This document shows positions 22,164 to 31,231 of a DNA stretch of 64,000 nucleotides, in pieces. Positions within the stretch are counted from its first letter, which is position 1; each line of letters starts with the position of its first letter. The DNA comes from Aphelocoma coerulescens. Taxonomy: Eukaryota > Chordata > Aves > Passeriformes > Corvidae. The notes beneath the pieces were generated by a model that worked only from the letters and a program-made list of their open reading frames with translations, was not told the DNA's origin and did no database searches. The DNA lies in the NCBI RefSeq assembly GCF_041296385.1, contig NC_091014.1, positions 68,188,622-68,252,621 on the forward strand, given 5' to 3'. Position numbers and translations under genes: made by a program.

Positions 22164-23540
22164 TCATATACTTAATTGCCAGGTAATATCTTCTAATACG
22201 AACTGGTGTCTTTTAAAGGTAACATAGGGAGTAAAGAAATTTTCCAGAAATAGAGATACTTTTTCTCCAGTGGTATAGTAATCTGGAATGTCAACTCCTT
22301 GAATTGCCCATTCTGCTCTTTGTGTTGCCTTTGAAGAGGGAACACTACGACAGTGACGTTCTTTAGACACTTTGGTGAAAGTAAAAATACGTCTGGGGCA
22401 AAGGGAGGGAATTCCAATTCCACACCTAAGTCCAGCATGTTGTTCTAATGACAAATGTGAATAAAATATCTCATCAGAGCATCCCCAAGCCATTCCAAGA
22501 GGGGCTATATATTTTGCAGTTTTCCACTTAGTTGCATCTGCAAAATCAAGGACGGTGATTTCTGGCTTAGTATTGATTGGAGTCCCACGGACTGGGTAGT
22601 GGGTAAAAGGAACTCCACATGGGTTGAGAAGGTATTTGTAGGAGGAGTTACAGGACTCATCTTGATTTCTCCAGCCTCTTGAGAGGTATCCCCAACAAGT
22701 ACACACATCAGTTCCTAATGTTCGAATTCTAAGTGAAAACCATGTTTCTGGAGGATCTCCTGGTCCTTCTTTGCATGTTATCACCTTTGAGCAATTGACT
22801 AGAGGACTATCTTCTTTTGTAGTCTTTTTTAGTCTCTAAATTTACCTTTAAGAACTGTTTGTACAGACCATGCCCACATTAAATGTTGTCAGTCGATTGG
22901 GGTTCTATTCGTTATGTTCGGAAGTTGACCACAGCAGGAAGGGTTAAAAACTGTGCTATATTTGCCTTCATCTACATCTGGTGTGTAGAGTGGGTCAAAC
23001 CGTGGATCCCATGGGTAAACAAGGCAGGGCTGTTTAGCATTATATTCCTCAAAGGTTATTGTCTCAGGGCTGAATTTACTTTTATCTAATTTGATGGCTG
23101 GGTGAGGGGATTCAATTTGAGATAAGATGGTTCTATTTACCTTTGGACGCCTAGTTCTACAATATTTCTGGTGCAACTGTCCTTCATGAGGTGCATCAGA
23201 AGGTGGGTCATATGTTTGGTAAAGGTTATGTACTATAGGGGTACCTCTGCACTCAACTTGGGCTCCATTTTTCTTACTTGTCCACTGTTCAGGTAGAGGC
23301 AATGGAGCTGCCACACTAGTCATATTGAGGACAAAAGATAAATTCAAGGGTACTATGTAAGATGGCAATCCTGGTTCAGCAGAATCAGGTAATGTTACAC
23401 ATACACCTTGATCAGTAGGATTCCATATTTTTGCAAACCCTTTTCCTAATTTCCAGGCAAGCTTCCTTTGATCTAGCTCTGCTAGCTAGCTCTGCTGAGC
23501 ACATGCACAAGGTAAATAAGCATAAAAATAGAGCTAACAT
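22164..23540 (-). pseudogene. env: env: signal peptide and surface subunit region, broken, unit 1
   Basis: Env forms the membrane glycoprotein of the virion. It opens at ATG 23540-23538 with a hydrophobic leader (MLALFLCLFTLCMCSA) in the same frame as the integrase tail. A 13-bp tandem duplication at about 23473-23498 then shifts the frame, which runs to a stop at 23412. Surface-type sequence resumes in a second frame (23368-22889), rich in Cys and Pro with NRT-type glycosylation sites, ending at TGA 22889-22891. A third frame (22784-22164) continues and ends at TGA 22164-22166. At least three breaks therefore lie in this part, and all are seen in all four units. Confidence 0.85.
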
Positions 23541-24539
23541 GTTACAATCCCAATTACCAGTAAACCGAAGCATAGTTCGTATCTGAGGTTTTTCATGCAC
23601 AGTCCTGAATATTTTTTTCTCCTGTTGTTCAGTTACCTGTGAAAGACAAGAAAAAGTCTGTCCAGCCCCTTTCAGGGCTAATATTAAAATGTAGGAATAA
23701 GCCAGCGAGAGCTTATTTTGTGTTCTTTGCCATAAGCATCGTTTGCTTTCCAGGTATGCATGTTCAAAGGAGTAGTTGAGTACCATGGGTACAGCTCCTG
23801 CGGTAGGCAGTTCCACCCATACAGGCTGTCCTGGGAAGCGTGCGGGTTTTTGATTACCTGTAGGTTTAGATGTTGCTGGTATCAAGGAGGGAGGCTGCAG
23901 ATAAAAAGCTGTGAGTCTGGGACATCCATTTACTCCCCATTGCTCATGTACTGTTTTCACAGCATCCCATAGTCGTTCAGTCCAATTAGAATGTTGAGGT
24001 TTCAGAAATCGCTTAAGCAGGCCATTTGTTCTCTCGACGATGCCATTTGCTTGTGGATAATGGGGTGTGTGAAATATCCACTGGATCCCTTCTTCTTTGG
24101 CCCATTTTTGGACGATGGTCGCTGTGAAATGTGCCCCGTTGTCGGATTGGATAGGTACAGGTTTTGGAAAGAAACTGAACCACATTTTAAGGGCTTCTAA
24201 TGTGTTTGCACTAGTTGCCCGAGAGAAGGCTCCTGCTTGGACTAGTCCTGACCTGACTTCTACCGACACGTGTTGTTTGCCCTCAGACTTTCCAAAAGGT
24301 CCAATATCATCTACTTGCCATGTGTCCCACAGTCCCTTTCCTGTCTCTGATATGTGAGGGGGGTTGTTCTAAAGGGTGACGCTCTGATCGGGTCCGGCAC
24401 TGCTCGCATGAAGATCTGCAGGTACGGCACATTTCCCGAGTCCCCGGCCATCCTCTGCTTGCTGCTTCCTTGTATAGGTCTTGTGCCCCGGTGTGCTGTC
24501 GCTTTAAGTGCAACCATTCTAATAATGGATCCCAGTTTT
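23541..24539 (-). pseudogene. pol: pol: integrase, frameshifted between zinc-binding and catalytic parts, unit 1
   Basis: Integrase joins viral DNA to the host chromosome. The zinc-binding start (HLKRQH, later CEQC) lies at the end of the RT frame, which stops at 24307. The catalytic core lies in another frame: WQVDDIGP, then SDNGAHF (Asp at 24141-24143), then GIVERTNG (Glu at 24033-24035). The second Asp and the Glu are 35 residues apart, the canonical DD35E spacing, so the catalytic triad survives. The frame changes at or near a G6 run at 24358-24363 (C6 in the coding strand). The core frame continues without a stop into the env signal peptide, ending at 23412. Confidence 0.9.
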
Positions 24540-26319
24540 CTCTTGGAGGTTTTCTACTTAGTGGGGCTAATCTGGCCCTCTCATCTACTTTGTGATTCCA
24601 GTGGCTAGTTGGGGTTTCCTTTTCTTGATGAGAGGCTACCCAGCCAACTAAAAAATTCCCCTTTTTTGCTACAGCAAGAATTTCTTGCCATTTTTCCTTT
24701 TGCCAAGCAGGGACCCTGTTTACTTCCCAGTCCTTTTTGTCCCAGAAGGGGAGCCATTCAGTACACCCTTTGAACACAGCAAAAGAATCAGTGTAAACAT
24801 ATACAGAGTCTGAGGTTTCAGATGCATGGTTAAATACACTCCAGACTGCTGCCAGTTCTCCCACTTGTGCACTACCTTCCCCTTCTGTTACAATTTGCTT
24901 GCCTGTATTTATTTGTAAGGCTACAGCACCACATTTCCAAACCTTACCTTCTCGCTTTGCTGATGCATCCGTAAACCACACATTCTGCAATCGTTCTGAG
25001 TACGGGGGAGCAACTTGGATCATAGAAGGTGAAAAGTCAGTGGTGCTATTTAGGGTTACCTCATCTTGTAGAGGAAGATTTTTGCGAGCTCCTTCTGTTA
25101 CTTGAAAAATGGTGCAATAATGTTCCATTTGAGCATACCGTTTGCAAACAGAGGCACGTTGGGCCACCCCGTCAGGAGGTGGGATTCCTGCCAAAACTGA
25201 CTTGATGACTTGAAAAGGTTCCCTTAAAATCAGGGGTTGTTTGTGGGTAGTTTTCTCTGCTTCCTGAAAAGCAGTGCTGACCACGAATAAACTTTTTTCC
25301 CAGGTAGAATATCGTTTTTCTGCATCTTTAAAACTGCGTGAGTAAAAGCCTATGGGTCTGGTAGGACCATCGGGTCCTTTCTGCCATAAATGTATAGACA
25401 GTCCAGAGCTTGCAAATCGCCATTCCATGTGTACTGGATCAGTGGGATGTATAGGACCTAGGGATTGGTATGTGTTAGCTTCAAAAATTAGGAGTTGTAG
25501 GGCCTCATCGTGCAAGGGAGTCCAATCCCACTTTGCTTTTTTTCCTAGCAAATCATACAGGGGCCTTGCAATTATTGAAAAGTCAGGAATGTGTTTCCTC
25601 CAAAAAATTAGCAGGCCTAAAGCATGCTGCAGGTCTTTTTTAGTCTCTGGGGTTTCAATTTGGTCTAGGTGGCTGAGGGTGTCTGGGGCAATACACACCA
25701 TTCCTCCTTTCCACCAGATTCCCAAGAATTTTACTTCTAGGGAAGGGAGTTGTACTTTTTCAGGAGGAATACGTAAGCCCGGGGATTCTAGATGTTTAAT
25801 GATGTTTGTTTGTGTTGTTTGTACAGGTGTAATCTCATCTCCTGCCACCAAAATGCCATCAATGTATTGGTATACTCTTACTCCTGGTGCAGGAGGAATG
25901 AGTGACAATTCTTGTGCTAGTGCATGATGTGCTAGAGTGGGTGAGTGTTTGAATCCTTGTGGGAGGCGAGTGAAAGTATATTGCTGGCCCTCCCCCGTGA
26001 AAGCAAAACGCTCCTGATCTTGTTCCTGCGAGGGGACCATAAAAAACATGTCCTTGACATCAATAGTGGCCATAATTTGATGAGCTTGTTCTTGTCTAGT
26101 AGCTCTCAGCTCAGCAATGTTTGGGACTGCAGCAGTGAGAGGCCCTGTATTTTGAGTTAAGCCGCCGATAGTCTCCTGTCAGTCTCCAGTTGCCATTAGG
26201 CTTGCGGACTGGCCACACAGGAGCATTGTAAGGGGAATGTGTTGCAATCACTATTCCTTTTTCTTTCAAATGTGCAATAATTGGTGTGATTCCTTCTCTG
26301 GCTCCTAAAGGCAAGGGGT
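24540..26319 (-). pseudogene. pol: pol: reverse transcriptase and RNase H, unit 1
   Basis: RT copies the RNA genome into DNA and RNase H removes the RNA strand. The main frame (26073-24307, 588 codons) begins at ATIDVKDMFFMV, with the first catalytic aspartate region, and FTRLPQGFKHSP follows. The catalytic YxDD box reads YIDG at 25866-25855: the second aspartate is replaced by glycine (GGC), which should abolish polymerase activity. RNase H follows, with FTDAS (Asp codon 24967-24969), GELAAV, YTDSF and VDERARL, so its four acidic positions look present. A T4 run at 26150-26153 puts RT out of frame with the protease. Sequence character is class III-like. Confidence 0.92.
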
Positions 26320-26706
26320 AAGGTTTGACATTGGTTACTAGGGAGGGGGGAAGAGCAGGAGCAGAACTTAACAAACACAAATGGGAGGTTTCCTGCCCCA
26401 AAGTCCCTATTTTTCCTTCTTCATTGGTCCAAGGCCTTCCCTTTAGGAGGTCCAGACCCAGTGAATTTGTAGGAAATTCACCTGTAATCATTAGGGTGTC
26501 AACTGCTTTCTCTTCTGCCGGTAACCAGCGTCTTACCTTTGCTGTCATCTGGGCTTGGCTATTCTCAAAAACATCTGTGACACGTATACTCTTACGTGAG
26601 GGAGTGATTCCACGTGAGGAGGCATCTTCAATTTTAAGGGCAGACACCTGAGCACCAGTATCTACTAAAAAAGTTACCGGGGCTTTGTGGGGACCAGTAG
26701 GACAGG
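26320..26706 (-). pseudogene. pro: pol: protease region, unit 1
   Basis: The retroviral aspartic protease cuts the Gag and Gag-Pol precursors and works as a dimer. The active-site motif LVDTGAQVSAL is visible, with the D-T-G-A codons at 26662-26651. The protease frame lies in the -1 register relative to the last gag frame, which stops just before it at 26710, so in a live virus it would have needed frameshifting. The frame continues into the N-terminal part of RT (SPYNAPVWPVRKPNGNW, then DYRRLNS). In this unit it breaks at the T4 run at 26150-26153. The active-site motif is intact here. Confidence 0.8.
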
Positions 26707-26709
26707 TTA

Positions 26710-28435
26710 TTAACGGGTCTCCTCTGGAATTGTTAGAAAGGCGCCTGATGTGAATCCACCCTTCGCCCCCTGGCTTACCTTCTGCAAAGATAAGGGTTTT
26801 CTGTCACCTTCCCTTTCTTGTGGTTCCTCCAGGGGAGGGGCTGTAGCAGGGACAGCTTTTAATGGTTCCTCTTTTGCTGGCCACTCTTGGATGAATAGTT
26901 CTAATTTATTAGTGGGCTGGCCATCCATTAGGGTCCTTGGGACTCCCTTTTGTAAGCCCGCAATCCACAGGGCATTTCTTTTCTCCTTGCGTTCTTCCCC
27001 TGTATTTGTTTGTCTACCCAGCCCAGGGGAGAACCTTACCTTTTGGAGTTTTGCTGGGGACAGGGTTTTGCACTCTGTGCGCCGAATTGATCTAGAATCA
27101 GTTGTATTTGAAGGAATTGGGCCATATTTTCTCCCGTAATTAATTAATTCTTGTGCCACCTTCCCCCCCAGGTCCAAACCTTCCCTTTTGCCCGCTTAAG
27201 ACTGAGGGAAATAGCTGCTGCCTCCAAGGTGGCTACAGCTCTTTCTGCAATTGGGAGACTTTCTATTTGTCCTTTTAGCTGCATGCCTATGGGTTTGACA
27301 GCTTCAGGGAGGCCTCTGATAAGAGGTATCATTCTCTCAGGATCCACAGGCACCATCACTGGAGATTCACCTCGTGGTGTTAATTTCCTATCATGCATCA
27401 TTTGTAAACGAGCCGCTTTCTGTACACTTTCTACAGTCTGATTGACATTCCTTACTATAGCCAGGGGATCTCCTCTTTCTGAAGGACTGAGTCTGCCAGC
27501 CCAATCAGCAGCTCTCTGGGGAGGGACCAAGGAGCACGGTTATCTCCTGTGGTAAGGAAGACTCCTGCCCCTCCAGTACCCTTCTGCCTCTTTTTCTGAG
27601 AACAGAATTTGGTCAGCCCGTGTGAGAGAGAGTCTCCAAACACATTCAGTTTCAGATTCTTTGGGACTTTGGCTATACCCTTCCTTTAGTTTGGCCAATT
27701 CAGTAGCTGTAGATGGGATTTCTTTTGTGGTTATGTCAGGTGTGTCGTCGTCTGAAGCCTCATGGGTGTATTCTGTTTTAATGAAGGGACGGAGCGAGGC
27801 TGAGGGCTTTTCTGAGTGATTACGCAAGGATTCTAAGTCCGAGAGGGGGTACGCTTCTTTAGATAGTTCCAGCTCTGACTCCTTTTTTCCCTCATTTGCT
27901 GATCTTGCAAACAGCTCCTCTCGGAGCACACAGACAGTAGCCTTTTCATTCCTTATCTCTTCCTGGAGGAGGTGGGTGTTAGCTCCAGCTGAAATTGCAA
28001 TGCTTTAACCAAATGCTGTAATGAAGCAGTAACTTCCGTATCAGCTTTCTGCTGGTGCTCTCTGTGTCCTACTGCAGCTAGCACAGCAGCAGCTAAGACA
28101 GAACATACCACTGGTTGCGCTTTACCTTTTTTGAGTCTCGCTCCTGTGCGCAGGACAGAGACTCGATCAACGAGTGCTTGGATATTATACCAATAGTTTT
28201 GTGCCCAGTCCGTCCCTGGAGGAGATGGCCTGGCACCAAATTCATCCAACAAAGTAAACAAAGCTTGTGTATGATGTCCCATGTTACTTACAAATGTCGG
28301 AGTGATCATTCCTAGAGGATGCCCAGCGTAAAGTAAATTTACAAAAGTCTCACCCCTGCACTCTGGGAAGGTTCCTCTTCTGCCAAACCAAAGAAAGTTA
28401 CAAACACTGGAGTAGTCTCTCTTGAGGGACACCCC
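26710..28435 (-). pseudogene. gag: gag, broken into several frames, unit 1
   Basis: Gag supplies the structural precursor of the capsid. Four consecutive minus-strand frames (28432-27953, 27929-27540, 27530-27144, 27177-26710) read as one gene with frame changes between them. Some of these frames have no ATG at their left end; the first is entered at GTG with a stop just upstream. The third frame has a capsid-like look (GDPLAIVRNVNQTVESV, then PVDPERMIPLIRGLPEAVKP). The last has KGVPRTLMDGQPTNKLELF and ends at tandem TAA codons. I see no CCHC zinc knuckle. Assignment rests on position 5' of protease and on weak resemblance to class III gag. Confidence 0.7.
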
Positions 28436-28613
28436 TTACAAAATGGTTTCTGAGGTCCTACTCCTTACACCTCGAGAGCACCTAGTGTTTACCAAAGTTA
28501 CAAGTCTCAAAATTACTTTCCAAACTCCCAGGTCTTTTACCTACAGGAGTGCCAATTTCCCAGACCCTGGGCCTCGGGAGCACCGTTTTAGCTCAGGTGC
28601 ATGTGCAAACACA

Positions 28614-28637
28614 CAAGCAAACAAACAAACAAACAAA
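28614..28637. repeat. CAAA microsatellite in the gag leader, unit 1
   Basis: A short run of four to five CAAA units on the plus strand lies in the proviral leader. The same run occurs in the other units (near 39982, 51353 and 62728) with no length change seen. Confidence 0.8.
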
Positions 28638-28773
28638 AGAGTAAGACAGAGTAAGAAAGGTAGAGAGGTGTTAGGAAATGTAGAAAGGTACGTTGTTTTA
28701 TTTTCCTAAAATGATCCAATCATAAGAATTAGCAATTCATGCATTTTTTGGAAACAACACTCTCATTTTACGG

Positions 28774-28793
28774 GGATCCTGCCGACTATGCCA
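28774..28793 (-). promoter_or_regulatory. Retroviral primer binding site, tRNA-Ser type, unit 1
   Basis: On the minus strand the site reads TGGCATAGTCGGCAGGAT followed by CC. It is complementary to the 3' end of vertebrate tRNA-Ser (acceptor stem plus CCA and part of the T arm), apart from a base that looks like CpG decay (TGGCA for TGGCG) and a change at the end. It lies six bases inside a terminus ending GTAACA, as expected for the end of a 5' LTR. About 340 bp of leader separate it from the first gag-like frame. The same site is at 40142-40161, 51513-51532 and 62888-62907. Confidence 0.8.
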
Positions 28794-28799
28794 ATAAAG

Positions 28800-29336
28800 T
28801 GTTACGATCCGGTTCAGACCCAGAAAGGCAAAGCAGGCGAAGTCTCTGAGCATAAACCAGAAAGAACTTCGAAGGTTCAAAATATTGCCAGATATGAGAT
28901 TAAAACCAAACGAGATTAAATGTCGATGCCAAAAAATTGATGTATTTTATTTGACAGTAAAAGTAGGGCCCAGTTTGGGGCCAATCACCCTTGCAGTGCC
29001 TAAAGGGGCTCCAGCAGAGCTGGAGGGGGGCTGGGAGCAGCCGGAAGCGGGAGCAGCCAGAGCTGGGAGCACCTGCATCTTGGCCAAGGCAGCTGCCGCC
29101 AGGTTTGGTGGTGCCTGAGCAGGGCGGGGACGATGCCAGGGACATCCCGCAGTGACGTCTTCTCTTTTCCGCTGGGCGTGCGCTCGGTCCCAAAGCGCAC
29201 GCCCATTCTGATCTCAGTCTCACTCCATGTTTAGACACGCTCACAGTCCTGGATTTCATCCCATGCCAGTGGCAGACCCGTGCAGCCCCAGAGCCAATAC
29301 CAAGGCCAGGCTGAAGGCAAACGCCACATTTAGCCT
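28800..29336 (-). other. Possible 5' LTR remnant and GC-rich sequence, unit 1
   Basis: A 5' LTR should lie directly right of the primer binding site. On the minus strand the segment ends CGGATCGTAACA, and an AATAAA lies at about 28945-28950, so R and U5 may be present. Further right the sequence is GC-rich with a CRE-like GACGTCA near 29153, and I cannot define a TG start or a TATA box for U3. No matching LTR exists at the other end of the provirus, so the assignment is uncertain. A single base at 29077 (G here and in unit 4, A in units 2 and 3) changes an open frame length. Confidence 0.4.
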
Positions 29337-29434
29337 TCACGCCAATGGTAGCTGTAATGTAAAACCCAGCCCTAACGCCGAGGCCTCTCCTAATTCCAGC
29401 CCCTTGCTAAATGCTCAGCCCTAAACCAAATGCA
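29337..29434. repeat. Degenerate GCCCTAA repeat, left part, unit 1
   Basis: Motifs such as AGCCCTAACG, AGCCCTAAACC and CCTAATTCCAGCCCC recur every 10-20 bp. The core CCCTAA equals the vertebrate telomere repeat, but spacing is irregular. The block resumes at 30027 after the inserted LTR. Counterparts: 40705-40802, 52076-52173, 63451-63548. Confidence 0.6.
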
Positions 29435-29438
29435 ACGG

Positions 29439-30012
29439 TGTAATAAATGAATTGGTTTCAGGGTGTTGATTTTTACTGTTTGGAGGAGATAGAAAAGAGG
29501 GGAGTTGATAGTTGGATACATGGGCATGTTAACGGAGGATATTGCGAGACTGTCTGGGTGTAATATCGGAGTGTGAGCACTAGGTGGAGACGCAATTGGG
29601 GATGTGATGACGTGATGGACTAGAAAATGACCTCATGCAGGTGATGTCAACATCTTGGACCGCTTAGCCAATCATTCGACACCCTCGGGAAATGATTGGA
29701 CAAAAATGCATCTTGATAAAGACCAATAGAACCCCTGGAAGCGAGCCAATCAGAAGAAGAATCCAAAATCCACCAATTGTGAACGGACAGAGGGCATAAG
29801 AACGGACCTGGGACTTTATCCGGGGAGCTCCTGCGGAACTTGGGGTCCAAGGTTGCACCCAGTGGGTCACACTGTCCTTTTTGTGTGCTGCTTTACTCTG
29901 GCTTGTCGTGCGGAGCCTGGGCTTATCCTGGGTTCTCGCTCTCAGTTGTTAATGAATAAACAAACGAGCTGGCTTTTCTTTTTTAAAAAAAGTCTCAGCT
30001 TCGTTTATAACA
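29439..30012 (+). mobile_element. Solo LTR with 4-bp target duplication, unit 1
   Basis: The LTR starts TGTAATAAATG and ends CGTTTATAACA, imperfect inverted termini of the TG...CA type. ACGG flanks it on both sides (29435-29438 and 30013-30016). U3 has several CCAAT-type motifs near 29670-29780 and a weak TATA-like GGCATAAGAACGG near 29793. AATAAA at about 29955 precedes the U5 end. The 574-bp element reads in the same direction as the unit promoter and opposite to the provirus, so it is not the provirus LTR. A 4-bp duplication fits class I elements. It interrupts the GCCCTAA-type repeat and contains TTAACGG at 29529-29535, a MYB-like site. Confidence 0.88.
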
Positions 30013-30026
30013 ACGGTGAGCTCGAA

Positions 30027-30330
30027 GGCCAAAGCCAGCCCCAACTGCAACTCTTAAGATCAAGCCCAACACCAATCCCAGCTGAAGCCCTAAATCCAGC
30101 TTTGAGCCCAGCCCCAGCCCATACTCCAATGCCGCCTTTAGCTCTAACTCCCAAACTCAGCCCCAACTGCTGCCCTAAGGCCAACCATTCATGGAGTTAA
30201 GGCCAGTGCCCCAGGTGCACTCCCTAGCCCAAGGCAGGCTCCAAGCTCAAGGCCACCGTTAGCCCTAAGGGCAGGGCCAGCCCTAAGGCCGGCCTGAGCC
30301 GCAATGGCAGCCAAAGGCAGCCCAAGTGGG
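30027..30330. repeat. Degenerate GCCCTAA/CAGCCCCAA repeat, right part, unit 1
   Basis: The motifs AGCCCTAA, CAGCCCCAA, GCCCTAAGG and AGCTCTAA recur at irregular short spacing across about 300 bp. This is the continuation of the block at 29337-29434, split by the solo LTR. It may be an eroded telomere-like or subtelomeric satellite. Counterparts: 41395-41698 and 52766-53069. Confidence 0.6.
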
Positions 30331-30778
30331 GCTTCAACGCCGACCCCTCCCCCAGCCCGCCCTGATGCCGGCCCTGCCTCCCTGCGCTGCGAGCCAGGCG
30401 CTGTCCCCGCGTGTCACAGAGGCCGCGGCCTGTGGAGCAATCAGCGGGCTCGGTGCGGTGCTGGCACTGGCCGTCCCCGAGCCCCCTGCCTCTGGGGCAG
30501 TGTCGTCGCCCGGAGACGTCGTGGCCCCGCCGCCTGCGCCGCAGAGTTGTCACAAAGGGCAGCGGCGACATTAGGACTTCCTGGCCAGCCGCTATTTCCA
30601 GGCATGATGCTTAAGCATGGATCGGCCGCTTCTGATAGCGTGTCTGTCTTGGGCGAGCGTTTTTGTGATGGCTGTGCAGGCGCGTTGGATACAGCTGCAG
30701 GACGCTCTGTTTCCACAGAAAATTTGCGGCCAGCACTGCCAGGCATGGTCACAGGATGCCTGCTAGTAGTGGCTCAGC
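30331..30778. other. CpG-rich end block of the unit, unit 1
   Basis: A CpG-rich stretch with overlapping open frames on both strands, which I attribute to composition. It ends at the junction with the next unit. It could act as a CpG island upstream of the next promoter, which begins about 270 bp to the right. Counterparts are 41699-42146 and 53070-53517. Unit 1 differs from units 2 and 3 by A for C at about 30342. Confidence 0.5.
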
Positions 30779-31050
30779 AGCTCTGAGACCGCTCTTTGCA
30801 GCGTCCAGCGGGGAGTTAAGGGCAGCGTTGAATCGAATGATAGCAATGCAAAAGGATGCAAAGCACAGCGTGTGAACAGGAGCTTTGGAGCGCTCGGCAC
30901 ACAGGATATTTCAGAGGAGAAATCCCCTGGTGCAGCTGGCCCCAATAAAGAGCGGCCGCTGCTGAATGCCACACTCCAGTGGCGTTTTAAATGTAATTTT
31001 TCTATTTTATAGGGTTTCATTTTTGCTAAGCTTTGGTAATGCCCGGGGTG

Positions 31051-31231
31051 TGATGTCATTGACCCGCTGCCTCTCGACCAATCAGATCGCTCCGCTACGT
31101 TCTGGCCCCGCCCCTCATTGTTTCCTCACAATGAGGAACCTTGGCGCTCGATTCCCATTGGCTGCCGCCCGGGGGGGCGGGGCTTAGGCTGCCTATATAA
31201 GGCGGCGGCGGTGGCGGGGCTTCACTTGCAG
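31051..31231 (+). promoter_or_regulatory. TATA/Inr promoter, unit 2
   Basis: Identical by eye to the unit 1 promoter. TATATAAG lies at 31194-31201 and the Inr A is at 31224. Upstream lies the end of unit 1, so transcription would enter unit 2. Confidence 0.8.

Larger units (their letters stand above)
21693..28799 (-). mobile_element. Defective class III-like provirus, unit 1
   Basis: The element reads right to left: primer binding site, gag, protease, RT, RNase H, integrase, env. The tRNA-Ser-type binding site and the pol sequence character suggest a class III (ERV-L/ERV-S-like) element, although it also has env, which ERV-L elements often lack. No 3' LTR follows env, and no second copy of the sequence right of the binding site exists in the unit. 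The provirus is therefore truncated at its 3' end and perhaps at its 5' end. Gag, pol and env are all broken. Confidence 0.9.
19408..30778. repeat. Array unit 1 (11,371 bp, complete)
   Basis: This is the first copy of a head-to-tail repeat. Identity with unit 2 begins at AGCTCTGAGACCG; left of this point the flank reads GCTGCCGG, whereas the internal junctions read GTGGCTCAGC. The same sequence returns at 30779, 42147 and 53518. Unit 1 differs from the others at a handful of single bases (for example near 19972, 20061, 25018, 25177, 25392 and 30342). It carries a plus-strand promoter, a broken minus-strand provirus, a solo LTR and a CpG-rich end block. Confidence 0.97.

Noticed and set aside
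24358..24363. The C6 run in integrase as a programmed frameshift
   Set aside because: Retroviruses do not usually shift frame between the zinc-binding and catalytic parts of integrase, and the copies carry many other breaks. A plain indel is simpler.
25352..25927. A 191-codon plus-strand frame opposite RT, conserved in all units
   Set aside because: It is the antisense shadow of a well-supported RT frame; its conservation follows from the near identity of the units.
26664..26670. A TTTTTTA heptamer on the coding strand near the gag-protease junction as a frameshift signal
   Set aside because: The gag frame already stops upstream at tandem TAA codons (26710), so ribosomes in the gag frame would not reach it.
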